The notes: generated by a model from the letters alone, not told the origin. A stretch of DNA of 64,000 nt from Streptomyces phaeolivaceus (GCF_009184865.1 NZ_CP045096.1:1550001-1614000), one strand, 5' to 3'. Shown: positions 11,485 through 21,716, counted from the first letter of the stretch. Program-made: numbers and translations.

Positions 11485-12255
11485 GTGACAGGCTCGGAAG
11501 CATCCCCCTCATCTCCCGCATCCCCCGCATCCCCTTCGTTCCGGCTCGCGTACGTCCCGGGAGTGACGCCCACCAAGTGGGTGCGGATCTGGAACGAGCG
11601 GTTGCCCGACATCCCCCTGACCCTCCTCCAGGTGACGGCCGGCGAGGCGTTCGGCGTGCTGCGGGACGGCGGCGCCGACGCCGGCTTCGTACGGCTGCCG
11701 GTGGACGACACCGACCTCAGCGCGATCCCCCTCTACACCGAGACCACGGTGGTCGTGATCCCCAAGGACCATGTCGTCGCGGCGGTGGACGAGGTGACCA
11801 CCGAGGACCTCGCGGACGAGGTGGTCCTGCACCCCCTGGACGACACCCTCGACTGGGAGCGCCCACCGGGAGAGCCGGCGTTCGAGCGCCCCGCCACCAC
11901 GGCCGACGCGATCGAGCTGGTGGCGGCCGGGATCGGGCTCCTGCTCGTCCCCCAGTCGCTCGCCCGTCTGCACCACCGCAAGGACCTCACCTACCGCCCG
12001 GTCACGGACGCCCCCGAGTCCCGCGTCGCCCTCTCCTGGCCCCAGGACGCGACCACCGACCTGGTCGAGGACTTCATCGGCATCGTCCGGGGCCGCACGG
12101 TCAACAGCTCCCGGGGCCGCGCGAAGCCCCCGGAGGAGAAGCAGCCCCCGAAGGCCAAACGCCCGGCCGCGCCCCGACGCCAGCCCACGACGGCCCGGGG
12201 CCAGCGCAACGCGAAGAGCGGCGGCAGGCCCGGAAAGCCCCGCCGCCGCTCGTAG
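11485..12255 (+). CDS. LysR-type substrate-binding domain protein without HTH
   Basis: A 256-aa protein from GTG 11485. Residues ~18-205 form a type-2 periplasmic-binding-like fold as in LysR effector domains (segments LAYVPGVTPTKW, VTAGEAFGVLRDGGADAGF, TTVVVIPKDH, ELVAAGIGLLLVPQSLA). The N-terminal winged helix of true LysR regulators is absent. The last ~55 residues are a Lys/Arg/Pro-rich disordered tail (KAKRPAAPRRQP and similar) that could contact nucleic acid. It may sense a ligand on behalf of another protein, possibly the divergently encoded DUF5997 product. Confidence 0.8.
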   Translation: MTGSEASPSSPASPASPSFRLAYVPGVTPTKWVRIWNERLPDIPLTLLQVTAGEAFGVLRDGGADAGFVRLPVDDTDLSAIPLYTETTVVVIPKDHVVAAVDEVTTEDLADEVVLHPLDDTLDWERPPGEPAFERPATTADAIELVAAGIGLLLVPQSLARLHHRKDLTYRPVTDAPESRVALSWPQDATTDLVEDFIGIVRGRTVNSSRGRAKPPEEKQPPKAKRPAAPRRQPTTARGQRNAKSGGRPGKPRRRS

Positions 12256-12262
12256 GTGAGGC

Positions 12263-12300
12263 GCGCCCCTTGGATGGGCCGCAGGTCCGACAAGGGGCGC
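12263..12300. terminator. Hairpin terminator between convergent genes
   Basis: A perfect 10-bp stem GCGCCCCTTG / CAAGGGGCGC encloses an 18-nt loop. It starts 8 nt after the LysR-domain gene and lies before the 3' end of the convergent GH51 gene. Its right arm is also the beginning of dispersed repeat copy B. Confidence 0.6.
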
Positions 12301-12362
12301 GGGGCTGTGTCACCATGCGGCTCCGCCGCGTGGGCGCGACCAGCCCCCACCCACCCGCACCC
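12291..12362. repeat. Dispersed 3'-end repeat, copy B (variant arm)
   Basis: The segment AGGGGCGCGGGGC...CGGCTCCGCCGCGTGGGC...GACCAGCCCCCACCCACCCG is closest to copy A at 2401 and has the same long centre. It sits between convergent gene ends. Confidence 0.65.
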
Positions 12363-12391
12363 GGCTCACAGAGCCCAGGCCGCTCCCCCCG

Positions 12392-14875
12392 TCACCGCTC
12401 CTTGATCCTCAAGAACGTCACAGAGTTCGCCGGAAACGTATAGCTGAACTCCTCGGCCACCCCACTGAACGTGGACTTCACCGGCGCCACCGGCGTAGCC
12501 GTCTCCGTGTTCACCGCGTCCGGCGCCGCCGCCAGCGTGGTCACCCGCGCCGTCGAACGCACCTGCGCACCCCCCAGATCGATCGCCGCCCGCGCGGCGA
12601 CCCCCTGCGCGTTGACGACCTTGACGATCAGGTCACCGGTCTCCGCGTCCCGGGTCACCACCTGCCGGAACGGCTCCGCCGGCTTGTCGTCGGTGAAGGA
12701 GCCCCACTCCTTGCCGTCGAGCAGCAGGGTCACCTGCCGCCCCCGCACCTTGACCTCGACGTCGTACGTACGGCCCGTCTCGATCGTGCCCGGCTTGGAG
12801 ATCAGCGAGGACTTGCCGCCGTCGACGGCCTGCTCGACCGCGCTGGTGGTGTTGTTCCAGCCGCCGAGGTTCCACCAGTAGTAGTTGCCGGTGTCCTTGA
12901 CGCCGAAGGCGACGAGGAAGCCCTCCTTGCCCGCCTTCTTGGTGGCCCTCACCTTCAGGTCGTAGTCGTGCCAGGCGGTGTCACCGGCGGAGACCATGGT
13001 GTTCTCGGCGGCCACGTCGGTCTGCACGTACTGCCCGTCCTGGACGGTCCAGCTGCCCCTGCCGGTGTGGGTCCACTGCGAGGCGTCCCCGCCGAAGTCG
13101 TCGGTGAGCAGGGAGGTGCCGTCGGCCGAGGTCACCGACACATCGTCGTACGCCGCCGTCGTCGCCCAGGTGGACAGGCCCACCGCTCCGGTGATCGGGC
13201 CGGTCAGCGCGGGCGTCCCGGTGGCCGTGGACGGGACCACGCGGTCGCCGACGTTGGTCATGAAGAGCTTCTGGGTCTCGTAGTTGGCGGAGTTCCAGGA
13301 GGCGTGGTTGTTGAACCAGATCATGTCGGGGCTCCACTGCACATAGTCCTCGTTGGCGAGGAGCGGTGCGTAGGAGGCGAGTTTCACGATGTCGGCGTTG
13401 CGCTCCAGGCCGGTCATGAACGCGGCTTCGGAGAGGGCGTTCTTGAAGGCGTTGCCCTGGGAGGCGTACTCGCCGAGGAAGACCTTCGGGCCGCCGCGGT
13501 CGTAGGAGTCGTAGCGGTCGTTGTTCTGGAGGAACCACTGCGGGCTGTTGTAGTAGTGCTCGTCGACCATGTCGACGTGTCCCTCGCGGTTCAGTTTCCA
13601 GGCGGCGTCGAAGGTGGTGCCCGTGTCGTCGGGGCCGGAGTTCGAGATCACCGTGATGTCGGGGTACTTCGCCTCGATGGCGGCCCGGAACTTCTGGAAG
13701 CGGGCGAAGAACTCGTTCGGCAGGTTCTCCTCGTTGCCGACGCCGAGGTGGGTGAGGTGGAAGGGCTTCGGGTGGCCCATCTCGGCCCGCTTCTTCCCCC
13801 ACTCGCTGGTCACGGGGCCGTTGGCGAACTCGATGAGGTCCAGGGTGTCCTGGATGTGCCGCTGGAGGAGGGCCTCGTCGTCGGTGGCCCGGTTCTGGCC
13901 GCAGCCGGTGACGAGAGCGGGCACCACGGGCAGCGGCATCGCGCCGATGTCCTCGGAGAACTGGAAGTACTCGTAGTAGCCGAGGCCGTAACTCTGGTTG
14001 TAGCCCCAGAAGTTGGCGTTGGTGGCGCGCTGCTCGACCGGGCCGATGGTGTCCTTCCACTGGTACGCGCGCTTGCGCTCCCAGTTCGAGGCCTCGCTGT
14101 AGTCCTGCATGGAGCCGGTGTTGACGAGGCAGCCGCCGGGGAAGCGGACGAAGCCCGGCTCGAGGGCGGCGATCTTCTCGGCGAGGTCCTCGCGCAGGCC
14201 GTTCTTGTGGCCCTTGTAGGTGTCGCGCGGGAAGAGGGACACCTCGTCGACGGCGGCGGCTCCGGCGGCGGTGACGGTGAGACGGCCGTGCGAGCTGGTC
14301 CGGGTGGCCCTGAAGGAGACCTTGTGCTTGGCCCAGCCGTTCTTCACGGTCACCTCGCGAGCCTCGGCGAGCGTGCCGTCGGCGTCCTGGAGGGTCACTG
14401 TCAGCGCCGTACGGCTGTCGGCGCGGGCCCACACGGAGAAGTTGTACCTCTCGCCCTCCTCGACGTGGACGCCCGTGTTGTAGCCGGCGTTGGTGACGGA
14501 CGAACCGGCGCCCAGGGAGAGGTAGTTGCGGTTGCGTTCGTTGAGTCGGCCGGCGTCGTTCACGACCTGTGCGGTGCCGTCGACGGTCCAGGAGGTGAGG
14601 GGGGTGTAGGCGCTGTTGTCGGCGGTCGAGTACTCGAAGGACCGGTTCTGCACCAGCTCGGCGTAGAGCCCGCCGTCGGCGGCCCGGTTGATGTCCTCGA
14701 AGAAGACGCCGTACATGGTGTCGTCGATCTGCGCGCCGTCGGCGGACGGGTCGACGGTGATCGCGTAGTCGGTGACGTCCTCGGCGTGCGCGGGCGCCGG
14801 GACGGAGGCGGCGGCCACCAGGAAGGCGGTGGCGGTGAGGCCGAGTCTCCAACGGGTGCGGGTGCTGCGTGACAT
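12392..14875 (-). CDS. Secreted alpha-L-arabinofuranosidase (GH51)
   Basis: An 827-aa exported enzyme that releases terminal arabinofuranose from arabinan or arabinoxylan. Residues 1-31 are a signal peptide ending in PAPAHA. A carbohydrate-binding module-like beta-sandwich (about 60-205, beginning near NRSFEY) is inserted before the (beta/alpha)8 catalytic domain (about 210-560). The acid/base Glu lies in HLGVGNEENLP and the nucleophile Glu in VFLGEYASQGN. A concanavalin-like domain (about 570-720, with NYYWWNLGGWNN) and the C-terminal beta domain of GH51 follow. The start at ATG 14875 has GGAG 7 nt upstream; an in-frame ATG at 14905 would bury the signal peptide. Confidence 0.92.
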   Translation of the reverse strand: MSRSTRTRWRLGLTATAFLVAAASVPAPAHAEDVTDYAITVDPSADGAQIDDTMYGVFFEDINRAADGGLYAELVQNRSFEYSTADNSAYTPLTSWTVDGTAQVVNDAGRLNERNRNYLSLGAGSSVTNAGYNTGVHVEEGERYNFSVWARADSRTALTVTLQDADGTLAEAREVTVKNGWAKHKVSFRATRTSSHGRLTVTAAGAAAVDEVSLFPRDTYKGHKNGLREDLAEKIAALEPGFVRFPGGCLVNTGSMQDYSEASNWERKRAYQWKDTIGPVEQRATNANFWGYNQSYGLGYYEYFQFSEDIGAMPLPVVPALVTGCGQNRATDDEALLQRHIQDTLDLIEFANGPVTSEWGKKRAEMGHPKPFHLTHLGVGNEENLPNEFFARFQKFRAAIEAKYPDITVISNSGPDDTGTTFDAAWKLNREGHVDMVDEHYYNSPQWFLQNNDRYDSYDRGGPKVFLGEYASQGNAFKNALSEAAFMTGLERNADIVKLASYAPLLANEDYVQWSPDMIWFNNHASWNSANYETQKLFMTNVGDRVVPSTATGTPALTGPITGAVGLSTWATTAAYDDVSVTSADGTSLLTDDFGGDASQWTHTGRGSWTVQDGQYVQTDVAAENTMVSAGDTAWHDYDLKVRATKKAGKEGFLVAFGVKDTGNYYWWNLGGWNNTTSAVEQAVDGGKSSLISKPGTIETGRTYDVEVKVRGRQVTLLLDGKEWGSFTDDKPAEPFRQVVTRDAETGDLIVKVVNAQGVAARAAIDLGGAQVRSTARVTTLAAAPDAVNTETATPVAPVKSTFSGVAEEFSYTFPANSVTFLRIKER

Positions 14876-15061
14876 GGATACTCCGCGGCTCGGGGTGGGG
14901 GTCAAGGAGTGACAGGAGCTGTTCGAAATGTCAGACGATGATCAGCACTTCGAACGGCAAGATAGGGAGGTGACCGAGACAGCGTCAACGGGTCGCACAG
15001 CACCGAAAGTGTCGGACGTAAGTGTCGGGCGTAGTCGGAAGTGGTCGGAAGTGAAGGACGG

Positions 15062-15571
15062 ATGAGCGGTTTCCTGCCAGTTCCCGATGTGCTGGCCCAT
15101 CTCTCCGGGCATTGGCGGGTCCTGCGGTCCGTGCGGGATCTCGCGAGCGGGGCCGAGGGGGAGTTCACGGGGACGACCGTTTTCAGCCCGCTGGACGGAG
15201 GCGGTCTCCCGCACCGGGAGAGCGGGACATTCGTCTGGCAGGGCGTCCCGCGCCCCGCCGAACGCACCCTGCGCTTCCTGCCGGGCCCCGCCCCCGGCAC
15301 GGCGGACGTCCGTTTCGCCGACGACCGCCCCTTCCACGACCTGGACCTGACCACCGGCCACTGGCGCACGGACCACCCCTGCGTGGCCGACCTCTACCGG
15401 GGCGAGTTCGAGGTCCACGACGAGAACCACTGGCGGACGACCTGGCAGGTCGGCGGCCCCACGAAGGACCTGCTCCTGATCACCGACCACACCCGCGAGC
15501 CCCCTCACCGGGGCCCTAGCTCGCGGCGCCCAGCCGCAGGTTCCAGCGGCCCGCGTGGCCCGCGACCGTGA
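15062..15571 (+). CDS. DUF6314 family protein
   Basis: A 169-aa cytoplasmic beta-barrel-like protein with a good Shine-Dalgarno (GAAGGA) before ATG 15062. Conserved-looking segments are LSGHWRVLRSVRDL, GTTVFSPL, RFLPGPAPGTADVRF, CVADLYRGEFEV and WRTTWQVGGPTKDLLL, which recall lipocalin-type folds. The last ~22 residues after LITDHTRE are low-complexity (Pro/Arg/Ser) and overlap the convergent histidine-phosphatase gene by 56 bp. Relatives, as I remember them, end near this TR, so the tail may reflect a late stop change. Function unknown. Confidence 0.72.
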   Translation: MSGFLPVPDVLAHLSGHWRVLRSVRDLASGAEGEFTGTTVFSPLDGGGLPHRESGTFVWQGVPRPAERTLRFLPGPAPGTADVRFADDRPFHDLDLTTGHWRTDHPCVADLYRGEFEVHDENHWRTTWQVGGPTKDLLLITDHTREPPHRGPSSRRPAAGSSGPRGPRP

Positions 15572-16091
15572 CGGTCGACAGGGGGCGGATGTCCATGTTC
15601 CAGTACGACGACGGCGGCGCCTTCAGCGCGTAGACCAGGGCGGCGCGCAGTACGGACGGCTCGGCGACGGCGACGACACGGCCGCCCTCGCCCACGGGTC
15701 GGGTTTCGAGCCAGCCGCCTATGCGGGAGATGAACCCGATCAGCGACTCGCCGCCGTGCGGGGTGGCGTGCGGGTCGGCGAGCCAGGCGTCCACGGCCGA
15801 CGGCTCCCGGGCCATGGCCTCGCCGAGCGTGAAGCCGCGCCAGCGGCCCATGTCGCAGTCCCGCAGCGCGGGCTGGGCCAGCGGCGCGTAGCCGAGGGCG
15901 TCGCCGGTGGCCCGGGAGCGGGGCGTGGGTGAGCAGTAGCGCAGCTCGGCCGCCGCCAGCGGCACCAGTTCATGGGCGGCGCGCTGCACCTCGTCCCAGC
16001 CGGCCTGGTCCAGCGGCCGGTCGTCCTCGAAACGCTCCGCGAGCAGCGAGGAGCAGCGCGCGGCGGCGACGAACGTGACCCGAAGAGGCAT
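15516..16091 (-). CDS. Histidine-phosphatase-fold protein lacking catalytic histidines
   Basis: A 191-aa protein with the phosphoglycerate-mutase-like fold (segments LRYCSPTPRSRATGDAL, LRDCDMGRWRGFTLGEA, HGGESLIGFISRIGGWL). In active family members the first strand carries RHG; here it reads VAAARCSSLL. The second catalytic His normally in VxHxxxxR is replaced by Glu (VVAVAEPSVLRAAL). Arg residues of the phosphate pocket are retained. It is therefore probably a pseudo-phosphatase that binds rather than hydrolyses a phosphate ligand, although a changed chemistry cannot be excluded. The gene overlaps the convergent DUF6314 gene. Confidence 0.8.
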   Translation of the reverse strand: MPLRVTFVAAARCSSLLAERFEDDRPLDQAGWDEVQRAAHELVPLAAAELRYCSPTPRSRATGDALGYAPLAQPALRDCDMGRWRGFTLGEAMAREPSAVDAWLADPHATPHGGESLIGFISRIGGWLETRPVGEGGRVVAVAEPSVLRAALVYALKAPPSSYWNMDIRPLSTVTVAGHAGRWNLRLGAAS

Positions 16092-16164
16092 GCGGCGATG
16101 GTGGAACGGGGTACCGCGCAGGTCAAGAGGCGTTACTCAGGAGTTACCCGGGGTATCCGGCCCC

Positions 16165-16608
16165 TCACTCCAGCAGCAGCGCCATCCACTGGTCGGGCTT
16201 GGCGAGCGGTTCGAACCCGAGCTTGGCGTAGACACCGTGCGCGTCGTGCGTGGCCAGCAGGACGCGCCGGAGCCCGTACGACCGCAGCCGCTCGCACACA
16301 CCCGCGACCAGCGCGGTGCCGAGCCCCTTCCCCCGCGCCTCGGGGGCCACGTACACATCGCAGAGCCAGGCGAACGTGGCCCGGTCGGTCACCACCCGCG
16401 CGTACGCCACCTGTTCCCCCGAACCCACCTCGTACACCCCGTAGTTGAGCGACCCCCGGATCGCGTGCTCCTGCTTCTCCCGGGGGCGGCCGAGGGCCCA
16501 GTACGCGTCGGTGGACAGCCAGTGGTGGACCCGTCCGACGTCGATGCGGCCGGGGTCGTCGGACAGCTCGTAGCCTTCGGGGAGGCCTTGGTTCGACTCG
16601 TCGCTCAT
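16165..16608 (-). CDS. GNAT family N-acetyltransferase
   Basis: A 147-aa single-domain acetyltransferase. The acetyl-CoA pyrophosphate loop is EARGKGLGTALV, preceded by strand beta-4 (WLCDVYVAPEA) and followed by RRVLLATHDAHGVYAKLGF. The start is ATG 16608. It is encoded 17 nt downstream of the MocR gene on the same strand, so it may be co-transcribed. The substrate is not predictable. Confidence 0.9.
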   Translation of the reverse strand: MSDESNQGLPEGYELSDDPGRIDVGRVHHWLSTDAYWALGRPREKQEHAIRGSLNYGVYEVGSGEQVAYARVVTDRATFAWLCDVYVAPEARGKGLGTALVAGVCERLRSYGLRRVLLATHDAHGVYAKLGFEPLAKPDQWMALLLE

Positions 16609-16625
16609 GGCTGGACGTTCGCAGG

Positions 16626-18069
16626 TCACGGGCCCGCTGTCGAACCGTTTACGGCCTCCTTCAGCCGCCGTACGCCCTCCACGATCTCCCCCGCCCCCGC
16701 GACCCCGGCGAAGCTCAACCGCAGGTGCCCGGCCGGGGGTTCGGCACTGAAGTAGGGGCGGCCGGGGGTGACGGCCACGCCCGCGCGGAGGGCGGCGGCC
16801 ACCAGGCCCGGTTCGTCCGTGCCGTCCGGGAGGCGCAGCCACAGGTGGTAGCCGCCGGAGGGGATGTGCGGCAGGGCGAGTTCGGGGAGGCGGACACCCA
16901 GCTCGGACGTCAGGGTGTTCCGGCGGTTCTTCAACTCCCGTGACACCGAACGGAGATGGCGGGGCCAGGCGGGCGAGCCGACGAGTTCGAGGGCGGCCTC
17001 CTGAAGGGGGCGCGGTACGAAGAAGGTGTCGACGACCTGGATGGCGCGCAGCCGTTCCAGGACCGGGCCCCGGGCGGCCAGGGCGCCCACCCGGAAGCTG
17101 GGCGAGGTCGCCTTGGTCAGCGAGGACACATGCACGACCACACCGTCGGGATCGTCGGCCGCCAGGGGCCGGGGCAGCGGCCCCGCGTCCTCGTGCGCGA
17201 GCCGGCGGACGAAGTCGTCCTCCACGACGAAGGCGCCCGCCTCCCGGGCGATCCGCAGCACCTCGCCCCTGCGGTCGGCCGACAGGACGGCGCCGGTGGG
17301 GTTCTGGAACAGCGGCTGGCAGACGAGGACGCGGGCGCCGGAGGCCTTGAACGCGTCGGCGAGCAGGGCGGGCCGGACCCCGTCCGCGTCCATGGGCACC
17401 GGAACGGGCCGCAGCCCGGCCGCCCGCGCGATCGCCAGCATGCCCGGATAGGTGGGCGACTCCACCAGCACGGGCGCCCCGGGCGGGGCGAGCGCGCGCA
17501 GGGCGGTGGTCAGCGCGGACTGGCCGCCCGCCGCGACGATCACCTCGGCCGCGGTGATCGCCCCGCCGATGCTCCGCGCGAACCACTCGCGCAGTTCCGG
17601 CACGCCCTCGACCGGCGGTCTCGCCCACACCCCGGGCCGCCGCCCGGCCCTCGACAGGGCCGCGCCCATGGCCTGCTCCGGCTGGAGCGCCGGATGCAGA
17701 TAGCCGCCGTTGAACTCGATCACCCCGGGCGGCGGAGAGGCCAGCGAGACCAGCACCCCGGAGGCGTCGACCGTGCGGGGCGACGGCTCGGCACCGCCGT
17801 CGGCGCTCAGCGCGACCTCCTGCCAGGAGGTGTCCCCGACGGCCGCGGCCCCGCTCGCGCGCGGCCGGGCCCGGAAGGCGCCCGCGCCCGGCCGGGTCAC
17901 CACGAGCCCCTCGGCGGCCAGTTGCGCCAAGGCCCGGGAGACGGTCACCGGGCTCACCCGGAACCGCTGGACGAGCGCCCGGCTCGACGGCAGCTTTCCC
18001 TCGGGTGAGTAGCGGTCCAGCTCCTTCCGCAGCTGTTCCACCAGTTCCGCGACACTGCTACGCTCGTGC

Positions 18070-18071
<2 letters not shown>
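16626..18071 (-). CDS. MocR-type regulator (GntR HTH fused to PLP aminotransferase fold)
   Basis: A 481-aa protein. An N-terminal winged helix (about 8-75, LPSSRALVQRFRVSPVTVSR) is followed by a linker and a type-I aminotransferase-like domain (about 110-478). The PLP Schiff-base Lys is in SSLTKATSPSFRVG and the pyridine-contacting Asp is near FVVEDDFVRRLA. MocR proteins sense PLP or amino-acid adducts and usually control a neighbouring divergent gene, here an EamA exporter. The two genes' start codons overlap (CATG at 18069-18072), so the control region must lie within or very close to both coding starts. Confidence 0.92.
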
Positions 18072-19038
<967 letters not shown>

Positions 19039-19138
19039 GGGCGCCGGAGAACCCGTACGCACACCGGCCCATCCGGCGCCGCCCGCAATAGACTGCGGTC
19101 ACGGACCGCCACTCCCGTGCGAGACGAGGAGGCCCCCG

Positions 19139-19336
19139 ATGCAGGCAGCTGTAGGCGACACCCTGCTGGTGCACGGCAGGACCGTCGGGCACCACGACCG
19201 GACCGCGCAGGTCCTGGAGGTGCTCGGCCAGAACGGGAACCCGCCCTACCGGGTCAGGTTCGAGGACGACGGACACGAGGCGCTGATGTCCCCCGGCCCG
19301 GACACGGTCGTCCGGCACCCCGGGGACCCGAGGTAA
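19139..19336 (+). CDS. DUF1918 domain protein
   Basis: A 65-aa single-domain protein with a strong Shine-Dalgarno (GAGGAGG) before ATG 19139. It begins VGDTLLVHGRTVGHHDRT and contains YRVRFEDDGHEALMSPGPD, the hallmark SH3-like DUF1918 pattern found across actinobacteria. The biochemical role is unknown. Confidence 0.85.
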   Translation: MQAAVGDTLLVHGRTVGHHDRTAQVLEVLGQNGNPPYRVRFEDDGHEALMSPGPDTVVRHPGDPR

Positions 19337-19354
19337 CCACCCCGCCTCCGGCAC

Positions 19355-19684
19355 TCAGCGCGGTGGCTCCGCCGACCGCTGATAGTGGTCGGCGACCACC
19401 CGCGCCATCGCACCGATCTTGTCGATCCCGACCTCCTTGGCCGAGAAGAAGACATGCCCGCGCGCCTCGGGGAAGTCGCGGGCCAGTGTGAGATGCGCCG
19501 ACAGTTCGGCCGGGTTCTGCCAGGCCGCGGGCTGGGCCGGGTCGCCGGCCTTGTACAGGGCCTCCCCGATGTACAGCCGGGTCCCGGTGTCCCGGGCGGT
19601 CTCCGCCCACCAGGGCAGCAGCTTCGCGTAGTCGGCGGCGGCGAAGCCGATGTTCCAGTACAGCTGCGGGCAGAAGTCCTGACA
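19355..19684 (-). pseudogene. Truncated GHL10-type glycoside hydrolase-like gene (C-terminal end)
   Basis: The last ~110 residues of a GHL10 (DUF187, PF02638) protein remain: CPQLYWNIGFAAADYAKL, then LLPWWAE, RLYIGEALYKAGDPAQP, HVFFSAKEV and RVVADHY. The frame stops matching at about 19684, exactly within the PQLYW strand, so the N-terminal three quarters are missing. A full-length paralogue at 27328-28599 aligns closely over this part, with a four-residue difference after QLYW. The cut marks the left edge of an accessory region that ends next to that paralogue. Confidence 0.85.
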
Positions 19685-20325
19685 CCGCGTCAATCTCGGT
19701 CATGTCCCCTGTAGTGGTGTAACCGTGTCGGGTGCTGTGGCCGGATGCGGTCAGGGGGGCAAGGCTTCGAACAGCCTCCTGGCATGCTGTCCGGCCCGGG
19801 GCTGGTTCCTCACCGGATGTTCCGTCACCCGTTCCGGATGCAGGACACAGGGGGCGGGCCAGTAGTCCTCCCGCTCGCAATATTCACCTCTGATTCCGCG
19901 AATGAAGCGCCGAATGGGCCTGCCGGAGGGAGGATCTGGCTGGGGTTTTCCTTCTTGATCACCTGACGCCCAGTCGAAGTTGACAGTGCCACAACTTCGG
20001 CTCGCTGTTGGGCAGCTGCTTGTCGAAGACTTCCTTGCCGGCCGGTGTGAGCCCGTGGCCGTGGTGGGCGCTCTTCCTCGGACTCAATGATCATGAAACC
20101 GGACGTTACGCCACTTCGCCGAAGCCCTGCGCCACGACGGACGGCTTCTACTAACCTCGATCGTCAGCGGGGTTCGGTGGCTGACTCGCTTGGCAGTTCG
20201 CCCGTAATGTCCTCGGGCCGTTCGAGGTGGGCCGTCGCGTGACGCTGCGGGTGCGCCGGGCTCCACGGGCCCGGAGTGCTGCCGGTCTTCTCCTTCCTGG
20301 TCCTTGTCGCGGCAGTACCCGGCTG
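19685..20325. other. Non-coding accessory DNA at island edge
   Basis: No intact gene. Immediately after the break, on the minus strand, ACACCACTACAGGGGACATG followed by a short open frame (MTEIDAVSG) looks like the start of another mobile-element gene. Around 19975-20095 the minus strand reads HGHGLTPAGKEVFDKQLPNS before a stop, possibly the tail of a degraded small protein. Base composition is less GC-rich than its surroundings in places. Neither fragment could be assigned. Confidence 0.4.
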
Positions 20326-20845
20326 TCAGGTGACAGTTGGGAGGGTGGTGAGCCGCTGCCAGCAGGTGGTGAACGCTTTTGCCCAGGGCCAGGTCGCGTC
20401 GATACGCAGCCATCGGCGTCGGGCGTGGTCGGCGAGGCGGGCAGGCAGGCAGGTGATAGAGGCGGAAGCGCATGGTCTTGGGCTCGGCGTCGGTCAGGCC
20501 CTCGACGTCGTGCAGGGTCAGCAGCCGCACCCAGGCGTCGAGATCACTGGCGAGGTTCGCGGCGAGCATCCAGCCACGGTTCACTTCCCAGGAGGCGGAG
20601 GGCAAGTTGTCCAGCCCCGTCGCCTTGTTGGTGCGGACCCGGTCCTCGACGCCGGCGTGTGAGCGGTGCAGCACGTCCAGGAACTGGCTGTGGCCCGAGC
20701 CGGCGATACCCCACATGTGCCGGATATTGGTGGCGGAGATGCAGTACCGCCAGCCGGTCTTCTTCTCGAGGACGGTCAGTTTCTTCAGGTGCCGCCGGGT
20801 GGGTCTGACGCGGCGCACCTCGCCGGGAACCCGGTGGGCGCGGCA
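20326..20845 (-). pseudogene. IS1380-type transposase, C-terminal remnant
   Basis: About 170 codons similar to the end of IS1380-family transposases: RRVRPTRRHLKKL, TGWRYCISATNI, then HRSHAGVEDRVRTNKATGL, NLPSASWEVNRGWM and AEPKTMRFRLYHLPA. A repeated CCTG (CCTGCCTGCCTG, near 20450) shifts the frame. Reading on in the other frame restores ADHARRRWLRIDATWPWAKA and TTLPTVT before TGA at 20328. The catalytic N-terminal part is absent. The upstream limit next to the PGRP gene is uncertain. Confidence 0.75.
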
Positions 20846-20872
20846 AGAAGATGCCCGGTATCGCGGCCCGTC

Positions 20873-21619
20873 TCAGCCGGCGAGGAGTTCGGCGACCTCC
20901 CGGCGGATGTAGGGCAGGTCCGTGTAGAGCGTGCCTGGGCATTCGGTGCTCGCCCAGTCGCGGTGCCCGCCGATGGCCGGCACGGTGCGCACCACATTGC
21001 TGACGGGATTGCGGTAGACCACGTCGGCCAGCGGGTCCACCCCGTGACGGCCCGCGAGTTCGGCCAGCAGCCGGGCCAACGAGACGCGCGCTTCCGGGGT
21101 TGCGGACTGTGCAGTGAAGGTGCCCAGTAGGGCGATGCCGACGTTCCCGGAGTTGTACTCCCCGATGTGGGCGGCGGTGACCAGGCGGCCCGCCGCGTCG
21201 TGCGCGGGCGTTCCGTCGGTGCCCGACCAGCGTCCCTCGTACACCTGACCGGCCGCGTCGATCAGGTAGTGGTAACCGAGGTCGCCGTACTCCGCGGCGT
21301 CGGCGCGGTAGATCGCGCGCACCCGGGCGGTCGCCTCCAGGCTGTCGCCGCCGTCCGCGGTGTGGTGGACCGTCAGGGTCTGGACCGGGTAGTAGGCGGG
21401 GGGCCAGCGCTCGGTGCCGGTGGCGGTGTAGCGCAGGGCTTCGTCGGCTCCCCACTGGGCGCGGGTGAGCAGCGGGTAGGTGGCGGCCGAGGCCGGGAGC
21501 GCTGTCGTGCCCAGTACGGCCGCGGCGCCCAGCGCGCCAAGGAACGTCCGGCGCGGCAGCGGGGAGGGGGATGCGGGGCGTCTGGTGCCCCGTAGGTCTT
21601 GGCGGTCCGGGAGGTCCAT
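20873..21619 (-). CDS. Secreted PGRP-type N-acetylmuramoyl-L-alanine amidase
   Basis: A 248-aa exported protein. A twin-arginine-like leader (PRRTFLGALGAAAVLG, ending near LPASAA) precedes a peptidoglycan-recognition/amidase_2 domain (about 55-245). The Zn ligands are His in TVHHTADGGDS, His in GGHRDWASTECPG and Cys in TECPG; the catalytic Tyr region GDLGYHYLIDAAGQVYEGR is intact. It should cleave the MurNAc-L-Ala bond outside the cell. It lies downstream of a peptidoglycan-binding gene on the same strand, with a strong hairpin between them. Its location in an accessory patch suggests it arrived by transfer. Confidence 0.9.
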   Translation of the reverse strand: MDLPDRQDLRGTRRPASPSPLPRRTFLGALGAAAVLGTTALPASAATYPLLTRAQWGADEALRYTATGTERWPPAYYPVQTLTVHHTADGGDSLEATARVRAIYRADAAEYGDLGYHYLIDAAGQVYEGRWSGTDGTPAHDAAGRLVTAAHIGEYNSGNVGIALLGTFTAQSATPEARVSLARLLAELAGRHGVDPLADVVYRNPVSNVVRTVPAIGGHRDWASTECPGTLYTDLPYIRREVAELLAG

Positions 21620-21678
21620 GGGGTGTGTCTCCCTGTGTGTTCTCGTAGGGGAAAGGCGGTCATGTGTCGCCGTACGGG

Positions 21679-21716
21679 CCGCTGCCCGTCCTCCCTGAGG
21701 GGAGGACGGGCAGCGG
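21679..21716 (-). terminator. Strong hairpin after the peptidoglycan-binding gene
   Basis: A perfect 17-bp stem (21679-21695 with 21700-21716) and a 4-nt loop lie 33 nt past the stop of the minus-strand peptidoglycan-binding gene and ~60 nt before the amidase start. It should end or attenuate transcription between the two genes. Confidence 0.85.

Noticed and set aside
14876..14905. Upstream ATG (14905) for the GH51 gene
   Set aside because: It would place ten polar residues before the signal peptide and has no ribosome site; ATG 14875 has GGAG at the right distance.
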